From NCBI GenBank assembly GCA_018398765.1, contig JAHBMJ010005875.1, forward strand, positions 1-37,420: a stretch of DNA of 37,420 nucleotides, in the 5' to 3' direction. Numbering within the stretch: position 1 is the stretch's first letter; each line of letters opens with the position of its first letter. The position numbers and the translations under genes were made by a program. Below, piece after piece: positions 1-9,495 of the stretch. This DNA is from Chromera velia (lineage: Eukaryota; Sar; Chromeraceae). The notes under the pieces are model-generated. The model had not been told where the DNA came from, searched no databases, and worked only from the letters and a program-made list of their open reading frames with translations.

Positions 1-1024
1 GTCCCAGGTCAGATCTACGAACTCAGCAATGCCCTCTACGGCACCCCTCCAGCACCCGCACTGTGGGGGAAGGAATTGAGGAGAGGGCAGGAGAAGCTGG
101 GGTTTGTTCCTATTGAGCAGTTAATCGCAGTCAGAAGGGAGGCGGAAGACGAACCCGCACAGGACGTGCAAGCCACGCATGTGGACGACATTTTCGGGGC
201 AGGAGAGAGAACGGAGGAGGCGTTCGATGTGTTGGGGGAGAGATTCACGATCGGTTCCCGAACAAAAGTGAATGTGGGATCTAAGGCAAAGTATATTGGG
301 ATGGACATATACCGTTCCGATGCACACACTTTCGAACTCACATCCGAGAGTTACCTCGAAGGCATTAACATCGATGCAATCCCAGGGAAACTGAAGAAAT
401 CCCTGTTAAAAAAAGACGTCGCTCCAGCCAAGGAGCAAGATATGGACATGTTCCTACAGGGGGTCTATCAGGAGGCAAATGGTGTGTTGGGGTGGGCTGT
501 TTGTCTCAACTGGAGGAGAGCACTCTAGTTTTCCCTCCTCAGCAAAGCAACCACAAAACCCACCGCCCGCCATCTCTCAGCAGTCAAGACAGCCATACAT
601 GGGTTAAAAACCCACAGAAAGCCCCTTGTCCTTCATGGCTTGAAGGGAAGAGAACTCCATCTCGCCGGCTGTTCCGATGCCATGTGGAACCGCCCGAAGT
701 ACGAAGGCAGGCAGGGGGACATGATGATGCTCAATGATGAGTCGTGGGATCTAGAACGAGATGGGCCCAAGAATGTTATCTCGTAGGACCTATCAAAGGA
801 CAGAAGCAATTAAGCATAGCTCGTCATCAATTGGTGAGTTGATTGCTGTCTGTTGTCTGATCAAACGCATCCCAAGGTGTGCACGATTCATCCGAAAATT
901 GTGGGGAAGAGATCCGATCATTTCGATCTTTGTCAACAACGGGGCACTACATGATTGGATCAGATCAGGAATTTTGGACACAGACACCGAGTATCAGGGA
1001 ATGCTCAATTACGTCCTTCAGTAG
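1..1024 (+). pseudogene. Ty1/copia-type pol fragment (reverse transcriptase plus RNase H), degraded
   Basis: An open frame runs in from the left edge at base 1 to a TAG at 526-528. It reads like the copia reverse transcriptase: a YELSNALYGT..ALW block near the start (family pattern YxLxxALYGLxxxPRxW), then HVDD at about 187-198, matching the catalytic [YF]VDD, followed by a YIGMDIYR block. Downstream, in another frame (about 560-786), comes an RNase H-like stretch with LAGCSDAMW, as in the copia RNase H start. A third segment (761-1024) continues with SIGELIAV and a region like the DNxxAxxL part of RNase H. The frame shifts and stops (526, 784, 1022) mean it cannot encode a working Pol. The 5' half (gag, protease, integrase) is outside the window. 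Family assignment rests on motif reading only. Confidence 0.75.
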
Positions 1025-2838
1025 ATCCAAAAGTGGGGGATGCGTATGCAGTGGATCACCAGACGTGCATAGCCGGCAAATTGTCTGTGCAAACCCATCT
1101 GGTTCACGGAATCAATCTATAAATGAAACAACTCGCAGTTTCGCTCGATTCATGCGGTATCGATCAAGCCTGTCACATACACGTCGTTGTCAAGCCTCCC
1201 AATACAATCCAATAGAACGCTTGACAACGAGATTTTGTGGATAGAGGCCCATTCTGTTGACCCGACTTTCTGACTGGAGGAGAACTTTCTGAAGACCTGA
1301 CTGAAAATTTTTCAGATCGGCATTTTGATGGGTCAACGCGCAGCCGGGAAGTGCTTTTTGGCCTTGGTGGCCGGCCAGGCCCTGGCCCGCAACGCGTAGC
1401 TTGCCTTCCGGGGCCGTCACATGGTTGGCCGATCTAAAATCGGCTCCCAAAATCGGCTTTCCGTCGAATGTTTCAAGTCAATCAGAGCATGACCTAGTGC
1501 CGCCTCTCTCCCATCACACAGACTTGCTCTCCAGCGATGAAAGTAGGCTTTATCAAAAGCCCAGAGGATTGGTTTCTTTGTTTTTTCTTAGGTTTATGAC
1601 ATTCACTCTACTGGTTGCCCTGAGAGGGCAATTTCGATCTTCCATCACGAAGGGCACGGCCCGTCTCCTAGCCTGTCTCCACGCAAAGAGGCCTGCGAAG
1701 TTGCCCTAGTAAAGCTTCTATTGAATCCCTTCCGTTCGTGCACTCTAACAAGCTCTAGATGAGGAGCTGGAAAGGCTTTCTGGATGAAGGGGCCAGCTCT
1801 GGGTGGCCAGAAGGTAAGCCACTTTATGAATTTTTGCATATCTGTGCTGCAGGTCAGACTGAGCTTTTCTCGGAGGACCGTTTGTCGGTGCTTGGGTTTC
1901 GTGGGGAAGCATTACGGCTGGTAATCTCGGGTGATCTGAAGTTGTGAGAGTGAGGCACAGCTCTTGTTTGTATAAGAATTTGGAGGTAGGGCTCTTAGGT
2001 GGACTAAGACCCAGTGGCCAGTGCCGGGCCTCACCCAGAAAAAACAAGAACGCTATGATGGCCGGTCGTGGGCAAGGCCCTCTGGCTAGAGGCCATGGAT
2101 CGATCAGGCTTTCAAAAGCTAAGCATTTACCTCTTGCACGGTCATAGTGCTCAACATTTGTTTGGTTGAACTGCTTTTTGTGGGTGTTAAATCGGCACAT
2201 CTGTTTGCGGACATTCATTCTTACCTTTCATGGGGGTTGTCCGCTGTGTGCTCCCTCCTTACATCAGTGTGCGGATTCGGCGTATTCCATTAGAAGTAAA
2301 AGTTAGCTTGTTTATGCATTACACTACGCATTGTCACAGGCCTGCAGAGTCTGCAATCACTCCCCGACATATCAACATACTATAACTCTTTCACCTCACT
2401 CACGTCCAACAATTTCTAACATACACACCACAAATCTATTAAACCTTATCTTTAAAAGTTGTTCATACTTTGATGCAGGTAAGAAACAATAAATAGAATC
2501 ATTCTAAGTGCTTTAAAAACTTAGTTTTTTATATAAAATTTAGTGTGATATATAGAAAATTAAAAGTCACTTTCTAGTATAAAAGTTTCAATTGTCAGTA
2601 CAGTCAGTTTGTGATCTATCAAAAGATTCACTTGCTCACCTGCTCAGGGAGTGAATCAGAACGGCGCAATGCGCGCGCAAATATTTGCAAACGTACAAAA
2701 ATAAAATAAAATAAAATATATGCATGCAAAAGTATGTTTGAGGCAACTCAAATTGATGTCCATGCATTCGTGGTCAATGCAAGACACAAAAGCAGACAAA
2801 GACTACTCTGGGCAACTGCCAGAGGTTTTGCGTAAGAA
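1025..2838. other. Stretch without a supported gene; probable retroelement 3' remains then AT-rich spacer
   Basis: The first few hundred bases follow the copia RNase H remnant and may include its decayed 3' untranslated region or LTR; no second LTR copy is visible in the window to prove this. A GC-rich block at about 1340-1480 is full of GGCC and ATCGGC words. From about 2290 the sequence turns AT-rich with no coding signal. Open frames here on both strands have no recognisable domain, and those I inspected lack a convincing start context. Confidence 0.5.
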
Positions 2839-2846
2839 GTAGATCT

Positions 2847-4021
2847 CTAGGCAACGCACACTGATAAAAAAAAAAATATGAAAACGTCTATTCTTTTTTT
2901 TTTAAAAAAAAATTTTATTGTATATATATAAAAAAATAAAGGTTTAATGACAAGCTTCAACTAGAGTTTGAATCATATCTAGGATCCCAGTTTCACTTTT
3001 AGCTTGGTAGACGCTTAAAAAGATTGACCAAATCTAGCTTCAACTAGAGCTTCAAAATGTATATCGTCCTAGATATCGTCAAAAAGCCAGTCAAAGAACT
3101 TCTCCTCTGTCTGTTCTTCTGTCTGCATCCATGCATCCATCCTTCTTGTCACTCTTTGCATAGGACAAAAGAGAGCCCCCTTTTCCTTTCGCCCGCCCGC
3201 TTGCCTTCGTCTCTGTAATCTCCTTTTGCGATGGTCGCTGCGTGCAGTGCCATACACGTAGACTTCATTCATTTTTCAATTAGCATGAATGGTGAAACGA
3301 CGGACACTCTGTGCAACCAGAAACTTTTTTCCCCAAAGAAGAGAAGAGGAGGAATGAGACGGTAGAGGAGAGAGCACTTCGTCTTCTTGATGAAGTAGAA
3401 TGGTTGGAAGATGTTTTCCAGGTCGACAGCTTTGCATCTGAAGAACTGTATGAAGATGCTGAAGACGAGGGGGAAAAGGAGGATGAGCAAGGTGATGATG
3501 CAGATGCAGCAGCCAGCCATGAAAATGTGTTTAACCAAGAACACGAGTCGATACCGTGTGGGGATGATACTGAAGTGGCTGCAGAATTTACGAGAAAGAA
3601 AAGGCGGATGCAAGTCAATGTGAATGGAAAACAAGAAGACATGCTTAGTTTTTTTAACAGACACAGCAAAAAAAAGAGAGAAAAGTCTGGCGATAGTGTA
3701 GTTGAACAAGGAAAAAAAGATTGGTTGGTCCGTGTTCAACAAAGTCGATGATGGAATGGTGAAGACACTAGTAGAGACACTAGTAGAGACAAACGTACAA
3801 TAACAACTAGGACTAGAACTAGAGTTAAAACTAGGATTGAAAGATGTTTAAAACTTTGAGTTGAGTAATAAGTTCGCGAGGAAGTTAGTTTAAAAGTACT
3901 TCTGAAAGGTGCTCCTCTAGGTGCTCCTAGAGGTGCTCTAGGAAATCCTTCGTAGAAAAAAGAAAAAAAAAAATCTGGAAAAGTCTATTTTTTTTTTTTT
4001 TAACCACTGTGCATCGCCTAA
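2847..4021 (+). mobile_element. DNA transposon copy A, non-autonomous, 8-bp target duplication
   Basis: The element begins CTAGGCAACGCACACTGAT and ends with a diverged inverse copy (ACCACTGTGCATCGCCTAA), about 14 of 19 bases matching between ends. It is flanked by GTAGATCT at 2839-2846 and again at 4022-4029, an exact 8-bp duplication. An inverted relative (copy B) lies at 6743-7522, which confirms the boundaries independently. Long A and T runs lie just inside both ends, and three short direct repeats (GGTGCTCC-type) occur at about 3908-3945. An 8-bp duplication is typical of hAT or P superfamily elements; I see no transposase catalytic core, so the superfamily is inference. It carries an acidic ORF (separate entry). 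The diverged ends suggest it is older than copy B. Confidence 0.85.
3296..3751 (+). CDS. Acidic ORF of the DNA transposon with a C-terminal PCNA-interacting (PIP) box; probable terminal exon
   Basis: The frame is open from just after a TGA at 3293 to a TGA at 3749, but has no ATG until 3607, so it is more likely a 3' exon of a longer transposase-type gene than a whole gene. The middle is strongly acidic (Glu/Asp-rich, about 3420-3570). Near the C-terminus is QEDMLSFF (3632-3655) followed at once by a basic NRHSKKKREK stretch: this fits the PIP box QxxhxxFF, which docks proteins on the sliding clamp PCNA. Copy B keeps the same motif (QEDMISFF) although a stop codon precedes it. Some transposases, such as pogo, are known to bind PCNA through such a box. 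Whether copy A is expressed cannot be told. Confidence 0.5.
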   Translation, partial: NDGHSVQPETFFPKEEKRRNETVEERALRLLDEVEWLEDVFQVDSFASEELYEDAEDEGEKEDEQGDDADAAASHENVFNQEHESIPCGDDTEVAAEFTRKKRRMQVNVNGKQEDMLSFFNRHSKKKREKSGDSVVEQGKKDWLVRVQQSR

Positions 4022-4029
4022 GTAGATCT

Positions 4030-4880
4030 TCATGTCGATCATATCTAGAGTGCTAGCTCTTTCTGCTAGGCTGAAACTTTATGTAAAAAAACATTGAAAT
4101 GATAGAAAAAGAACTATGGAACAGATTTTTTATATTATTTCCAGAAACATAGGCTGCCATATAAATTTAGTTTTATGAGTTTTTAGCCATTTTTTAACGG
4201 TTTTCAACAATAAAAAAAATGGTATAAAACTCATAAAATTTGTATAGCAGCCTATGTTTCTAGAAATGATATAAAAAATCCGTTCCATAGTTCTTTTTCT
4301 AGGCGTAGGCCATAAAAAAAAACTCTAAATTTTATTGGGCGTTTTTCTTTCCATTTTTTTTTAGAGTTTTTTTTTTTTTAGTTTTGATTTTGATGCCTAG
4401 GTTGATGCTAGGGACCTAGTCTTTGCCCCCTATTCACTATAGCCTCTTTAAATACTTTAAAAACAATTATAGAACAATTAAAAGTAAATGAATTAATTGA
4501 TTGAATATGCTTTATTGATTGATCAATAAGTCTGAGCATCAAGGAAAATGAAACCATGTTTATTCAGAGAGCTTCGAACCGCAGTCTTCACTCTTGCGCG
4601 CTAAACCCTAGGTCAAACCCCTACTGAACCATGTACTTGCAGGTTCTCAGTGACTTTCTCACTCTGAGACCATCACTCATGGTATAATTAACATGAAAAC
4701 AAAATTGCGATATTTAACCGCATTGCATAAGCAGAAATTCACCCATTACGCAAATTGAAAGGAGAGAAAGGGGAGGTGGAGTGTTATGAATTAGTGTAAG
4801 TGCAGGCTGTTTTTAGTGCTTCAGGCAGGAGGTTCACTGGTCCTGCCGCTCATGATCTAAAACATAAACTTTAAGATTGG
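4030..4880. other. AT-rich spacer holding a fold-back element and a tRNA-like box pair
   Basis: No gene is seen. The stretch holds the palindrome listed separately (4103-4301). On the minus strand at about 4568-4626 there is a pair of sequences like internal RNA polymerase III boxes: TGACCTAGGGTTTAGCGC (A-box-like) and GGTTCGAAGC (B-box-like), about 17 bases apart. That is too close for an intact tRNA, whose anticodon arm would be missing, so at best it is a decayed tRNA-derived SINE or pseudogene. Confidence 0.4.
4103..4301. repeat. Fold-back palindrome (MITE-like), arms about 85-90 bp
   Basis: The left arm starts TAGAAAAAGAACTATGGAAC and the right arm ends with its reverse complement, GTTCCATAGTTCTTTTTCTA. 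The match continues inward with few mismatches (for example CATAGGCTGC against GCAGCCTATG) to a small loop near 4200-4215. The transcript or single strand could form one long hairpin. The flanks (GCTGAAACTTT before and GCGTAGGCCAT after) recur as the reverse complement at about 9388-9450 without the palindrome, so this looks like an insertion into, or the body of, a repeat family present twice in the window. Confidence 0.75.
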
Positions 4881-5052
4881 ATGGTCAAGTGTCTTCGCAC
4901 CCCTCTATTTAAGCGCAGTGGTGAAACAGCAACATTTGGTCTGATGGTTGAAGACAATGATGTGACTCGTTTTGAAAACATTCTTCGAGTTGCAGACATC
5001 TCCGACTTTGAGAAGCTTCGGAGAAAGAAGATGACGATGCCAGCGGGCAACA

Positions 5053-5540
5053 TGATGATACACCGACCGATGCTAAGCGAGCAGTCGGCGGGGCAGAAAG
5101 AATCGAACAATAGCAACTTGAAAGCGCGGAGAATGAATGAACACACGGGGGCCAAGGCGTGCCCTGCATGAATATACGCCGCCCGAGTGCATCAAGGTGT
5201 ACGCGCGCGTGTATAGAGTCAGCGGGGGCCACGTCAAGCTCTGTATTGGAATTCACATGAATTAATTCGACGTGCATGCACACCTGAAGTGCGTATATCT
5301 GAATACGAACAACGTTGTGAAAGGAAGGAGGAAGAAGGTATGTATGAAGTGACTAGAAGTGACAGTCTTCTTCATATGTAAGAAACAACCTGACTGGTAG
5401 GTAGCAGTTATGCGTGTCGTAGCTGGACATCGCAGTAAATGTGAATGCCAGTGATTTGCATCATGATAGACCGAGTCATATCTGCCTGACCGTCTATCTA
5501 TCTCTGTATAGCCCTATATAGAGATCTCTGTTTTTCATCA
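5053..5540 (+). repeat. 5' LTR, 488 bp
   Basis: Near-identical to 8459-8946 over its full length, for example ACACGGGGGCCAAGGC and the TATATAGAGATCT block near the end. It starts TGATGATAC and ends TTTCATCA. It should hold the element's promoter; a TATATAG word at about 5515-5521 near the 3' end could serve as a TATA box, but this is not proven. Confidence 0.92.
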
Positions 5541-5542
5541 AT

Positions 5543-5560
5543 TGGTGACAGGAAGTAGGG
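5543..5560 (+). other. Possible primer binding site
   Basis: TGGTGACAGGAAGTAGGG starts two bases after the left LTR. A TGG start is what the CCA end of a tRNA primer would pair with. I cannot name the tRNA, so the call rests on position and the TGG only. Confidence 0.5.
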
Positions 5561-5634
5561 CGACAGCCATGACCCTCGGTTCCTTTCTTCTCTTTCTATT
5601 CTCGCTCGAGTGCTTTCAAGGTCCTTGATGGACG

Positions 5635-7766
5635 ATGGGTCGCTTCTTGCCCACGAAGTGGACCGGTGCGAATACCTACGTCACAGGATCCAAGAACATC
5701 TACAACAAGTCCGTCATCTACATTGGGAAGACCAAGCTGGAGCCTGTGGACCCTGCTCTGCCTCCAAAGGAAGTGAGTGGAGATGAATTGAAGCAGCTGC
5801 CGGTAACCCACCCATACCGACAGTTGAAGGGCGACAATGGAAAGAAAGTGAGGGAGGAGTTTCAAGTAAAGATCACCCGAAGGTTTGAGGAGGAGGTTAA
5901 GGGGCGGAAGTACAATAGCAAGAACTCTGAAGTCTGCGTTCTTATACTCGAGGCGATGAGACTCTTATGCATTGATACAGGGCTTACAGGTGACAGATTG
6001 AACGAAACCGAACCGGGAAACCAAGAAGTCAGACAGATGATCGTAAACGCAGTGGTAAAGTGTATCGACAATGCCACATACAAGCAAGCACTTGATGACT
6101 GGGCCTAGGTGACTAACGCTGGAGAGATACCACTTCATTCCGATCTGTTCCACCTTGTTCACTGGCTCTTTGCAAAGAAGAAGATCTCCCAGTTTGCTCT
6201 GTTCAAGGCGAAAGAGAGAATATTTCGACAGTTTTTGGCTGTAGGTCAGTCAAGAGACGCGACATGGTCGAAGTATCTATCAGATTTCAAAACCCATCTG
6301 GATGAACTAGCACAGTGCCCCCGACCCTCCGTTTACCCCGACGGTGTTCACCTAAGAGAAGCAGACATCCAAGGAGGTGAGAAGGGAAAAACGAGGTTCC
6401 TTAACTACAGACAGAACATAGACCTCATCACAGATCTCAGCCACGCATTCATCGAAGGATCGATGTCTCAAGCACGCAGAAATAGAGCAATGGAGGTAGC
6501 AAACACCCCATGTGAGAGGTCGATTCCATGGGAAACGTGGTGCGCAATATTTGTAGTGATTGAACATTTGTCATTTGCAGATGAGCCTGTGGTCTCTGTG
6601 AATGCCGAGGGAGAACAGCAGATCATGCAGGAGAGACGTCCGCATCCACATGATCGCAAATCGTATGTGATACTCAGTGATGAGCATTACACAGGCCCAC
6701 TCCCCATACATCAGAATCAGATACAACAGCCACAGCAGTACTCTAGGCGACGCACAGTGGTAAAAAAAAAAAAAAAATAGACCTTTCCAGATTTTTTTTT
6801 TTCTTTTTTTCTACGAAAGATTTCTTAGAGCACCTCTAGGAGCACCTAGAGGAGCACCTTTTAGAAGTACTTTTAAACTAACTTCCTCGCGAACTTATTA
6901 CTCAACTCAAAGTTTTAAACATCTTTCAATCCTAGTTTTAACCCTAGTTCTAGTCCTAGTTGTTATTGTACGTTTATCTCTACTAGTGTCTCTACTAGTG
7001 TCTTCATCATTCTATCATTGACTTTGTTGAACACGGACCAACCGATCTTTTTTCCTTTGTTCAACTGCACTGTCACCAGACTTTTCTCTCTTTTCTTTGC
7101 TGTGTCTGTTAAAAAAACTAATCATGTCTTCTTGTTTTCCATTCACATTGACTTGCATCTACCCTTTCTTTCTCATAAATTCTGCAGCCACTTCAGTATT
7201 ATCCCCACGCGGTATTGACTCGTGTTCTTGGTTGAACACATTTTCATGGCTGGCTGCTATATCTGCATCATCACCTTGCTCATCCTCCTTCTCCTCCTCA
7301 TCTTCAGTATCTTTATACAGTTCTTCAGATGCAAAGCTGTCGACCTGGAAAACATCTTCCAACCATTTTGCTTCATCAAGAAGACGAAGTGCTCTCTCCT
7401 CTAGTTGAAGCTGGTCATTTAACCTTTATTTTTTTTTACATATACAATAAAATTTTAAATAAATAAAAAAAAAAGAATAGACGTTTTCAGATTTTTTTTT
7501 TTTACCACTGTGCGTCGCCTAGGCAGTACTACGGAAGTCCTCCTCCCCCCCAACAAATGTATAACCCAATGCCTCCCTAGCAACATGTATAAGGACCCAA
7601 TCCGTACCCCATGCAGATGCCAAGACCGCCCTTTGGTGGTTATTTTGGCCAGTATCCGACCCCTATACAAATGCAGCAACACGGATGGGGACTCTGGGAA
7701 GGAGGGCCTCAAAAGCAGCAGCAACAAGGGGGGGGACGAAATCGATATAACCTGCAACGCAGATAA
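5635..7766 (+). pseudogene. gag-like ORF of the LTR retrotransposon, interrupted by nonsense codons and a DNA transposon
   Basis: From ATG 5635 one frame runs 157 codons to TAG (6106-6108) and continues in the same frame for 209 more codons to the transposon insertion at 6743. Deleting 6743-7530 (element plus one duplication) restores the frame exactly. It then continues through a Gln/Pro/Tyr-rich tail with further stops at 7578, 7590 and 7764. The first 370 residues are mixed charged and helical with many Lys, Glu and Gln; the tail has PPPPQQMYNP, GGYFGQYPTP and GGGRNRYN motifs like an RNA-binding disordered tail. No CCHC zinc knuckle is seen. The identity as Gag comes from its position between LTRs and composition, not from a recognised domain. 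At least four stops make it defective unless read through. Confidence 0.65.
6743..7522 (-). mobile_element. DNA transposon copy B (780 bp), internal-deletion derivative of copy A, nested in gag
   Basis: The ends are perfect inverted repeats of 19 bases (CTAGGCGACGCACAGTGGT) plus A/T runs. The flanks are GCAGTACT at 6735-6742 and 7523-7530, an exact 8-bp duplication. The interior is the reverse complement of copy A (2847-4021) but lacks the part matching about 2967-3367 of copy A. The breakpoint falls at TAGAG, present on both sides in copy A, which points to deletion by microhomology repair. The acidic ORF is present on the minus strand with a TAG just before the PIP box, so it makes no full product. 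Perfect ends suggest recent movement, after the LTR element had landed. Confidence 0.92.
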
Positions 7767-8437
7767 GATAAGAAAGAAAGGGAGAGAAGGGAGAGAGACA
7801 GAGAGGAGAGAGATGGCGGACACTGGAGCAGGTCTTGGAATGACGGAGGGTTTGAAAGAAGAGACCAATCCAGAGGGTGTTAAGCAAGCTGACCGACAGA
7901 GAGGAGGGCAGAAAAAACTGACAGGGTGAGAGTTTAAGGACTATCCTCTCAATTGGTTTGAGAAACTAACGAGAGTGAGCTGTGTCTCTACTGCAGATTG
8001 AGAGAGTCACGCCTTTCAGTCGAGCCATGTCCTTTTGGTTTCTTTCTGATCTTTCTTCATCTCTTTTCTCTTTGTATCGACCATGAGTCAGGAGCATGCA
8101 GGTTCGTCTGAAAAAAATTGTGGACCTTATACCCGCATGCAGTATCATGCAGTCATCAGACAGTCAAGCAGAATTCGAAATTTTATGCATGATGACCGCA
8201 CAGGTTGAGTAAAAACCTAAGTCTGGGACCTATTTGCAAGCAATCTTGATGTCAGAATGAGTGTCCGACCTGAGAAAAAAAGAGTGTGTCAAAACAACAG
8301 CCTAAGCACTCCATATGTCTTAATTCAACAAACTTATAAGGTTGTTTAAATTGGTTCAAGGTCTGTTCTGCTCTGTGTAATCTGTATAAAAGAAAAAAAT
8401 AGAAAGGAATGCAAAGTCATAATTCTATTCGCTCCGC
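7767..8437. other. Retrotransposon 3' interior, no supported ORF
   Basis: After the last in-frame stop of the gag-like frame, a purine-rich stretch (GGGAGAGAA-type, 7770-7930) is followed by mixed sequence up to the right LTR. No pol motif is visible in any frame. This is the position where an autonomous relative would carry pol. Confidence 0.5.
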
Positions 8438-8452
8438 GAAAAAAGAAAGGAA
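8438..8452 (+). other. Probable polypurine tract
   Basis: GAAAAAAGAAAGGAA is an uninterrupted purine run ending six bases before the right LTR, the expected place for the plus-strand primer of LTR retrotransposon replication. Confidence 0.6.
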
Positions 8453-8458
8453 TGCGTT

Positions 8459-8946
8459 TGATGATGCACCGACCGACGCTAAGCAAGCAGTCGGCGGGGC
8501 AGAAAGAATCGAACAATAGCAACTTGAAGGCGCGGAGAATGAATGAATACACGGGGGCCAAGGCATGCCCTGCATGAATATACGCCGCCCAAGTGCATCA
8601 AGGTGTACACGCACGTGTATAGAGTCAGCGGGGGCCACGTCAAGCTCTGTATTGGAATTCACATGAATTAATTCGACGTACATGCACACCTGAAGTGCGT
8701 ATATCTGAATACGAACAACGTTGTGAAAGGAAGGAGGAAGAAGGTATGTATGAAGTGACTAGAAGTGATAGTCTTCTTCATATATAGGAAACAACCTGAC
8801 TGGTAGGTAGCAGTTATGCGTGTCGTAGCTGGACATCGCAGTAAATATGAATGCCAGTGATTTGCATTATGATAGAGCAAGTCATATCTGTCTGACCGTC
8901 TATCTATCTCTGTATAGCCCTATATAGAGATCTGTGTTTTTCATCA
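8459..8946 (+). repeat. 3' LTR, 488 bp
   Basis: Same length and nearly the same sequence as 5053-5540, starting TGATGATGC and ending TTTTTCATCA. It is followed directly by CAACA, the target duplication. Confidence 0.92.
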
Positions 8947-9031
8947 CAACAAAGGCTTTGTGGGGAGGTGGGCAGAGGTTCCTTTCAAAGTGATTGAAGT
9001 GTTAGAAAAAGGCAACACGCGTGTTCTATAA

Positions 9032-9495
9032 CCATTCAAACAAGTTTATTCATACATATAATACTATAAATTTAAATATAAAAATTTTAAGTAAAAAACG
9101 TACGAAATAATGTAAAATATACTTAGAAATAGTAGAAGAAATGACTAGGAAAATATAAGCCTAGAGGCTAAAGATATATATTGAGTAAAAAAAAAAAGTT
9201 ATTGTAAATAAATGTAAGAATTATATATTTTAAAAAAACTTGTTGGGGTTTTAGAAGCTCAAAACCAGTCTTAAATTGTTTGAGCCTCTTTTAGTTTTTA
9301 CAGGGGGGGTATTTTTGTATATAAATTTTATTCGAGAGTTTTTTCAATTTTTTTTTTTGAGTTTTTTTTTTTTTTTTAAATGACCTACGCATAGTTCTTT
9401 TTCTATCATTACAACGTCTTCTTACACAAAGTTTCAGCTTCTAACTCCTTACCAATTATAAGAACGAGTTTTTTGGGGAAAAGCGCCGGTCTCCT
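9032..9495. repeat. AT-rich spacer with a second copy of the fold-back-associated repeat
   Basis: No gene is visible. The part 9340-9450 is the reverse complement of the sequence flanking the palindrome at 4103-4301: it keeps GCTGAAACTTT, ATGATAGAAAAAGAACTATG and GCGTAGG in the same order, but the roughly 190-bp palindromic body is absent. Long T runs at 9347-9376 parallel the A runs near 4315-4380. Confidence 0.6.

Larger units (their letters stand above)
5053..8946 (+). mobile_element. Complete LTR retrotransposon, non-autonomous (gag-like ORF only)
   Basis: Two direct 488-bp LTRs (5053-5540 and 8459-8946) begin TGATGAT and end TTTTTCATCA, giving the TG..CA termini expected of LTRs. Both outer flanks carry the 5-bp duplication CAACA (5048-5052 and 8947-8951). 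A possible primer binding site lies just after the left LTR and a purine tract just before the right one. The interior has one gag-like frame and no reverse transcriptase, RNase H, integrase or protease motif, so it must have relied on enzymes from another element (a TR-GAG-like arrangement). Without the nested transposon and its duplication the element is about 3.1 kb. The LTRs differ at a modest number of sites, so the insertion is not brand new. Orientation is set by LTR, primer site, gag and purine tract order. Confidence 0.92.
4881..9031 (+). pseudogene. Reading frame split by the LTR retrotransposon insertion
   Basis: From ATG at 4881 a frame runs up to the left LTR at 5053. Removing the LTR element and one CAACA duplication joins 5052 to 8952 in the same frame, which then runs to TAA at 9029-9031. 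The right-hand part contains VPFKVIEVL..NTRVL, which resembles the end of retroelement integrases (GPFKV-type), so the target may itself be an older Pol fragment; this is inference. About 84 codons are left in total, too short for a full Pol, and the upstream frame is closed by a TAA near 4872. It is not expected to be functional. Confidence 0.55.

Noticed and set aside
3269..3742. Hydrophobic minus-strand frames opposite the acidic transposon ORF
   Set aside because: They are antisense shadows: Glu/Asp codons read backwards give Leu/Phe/Ser.
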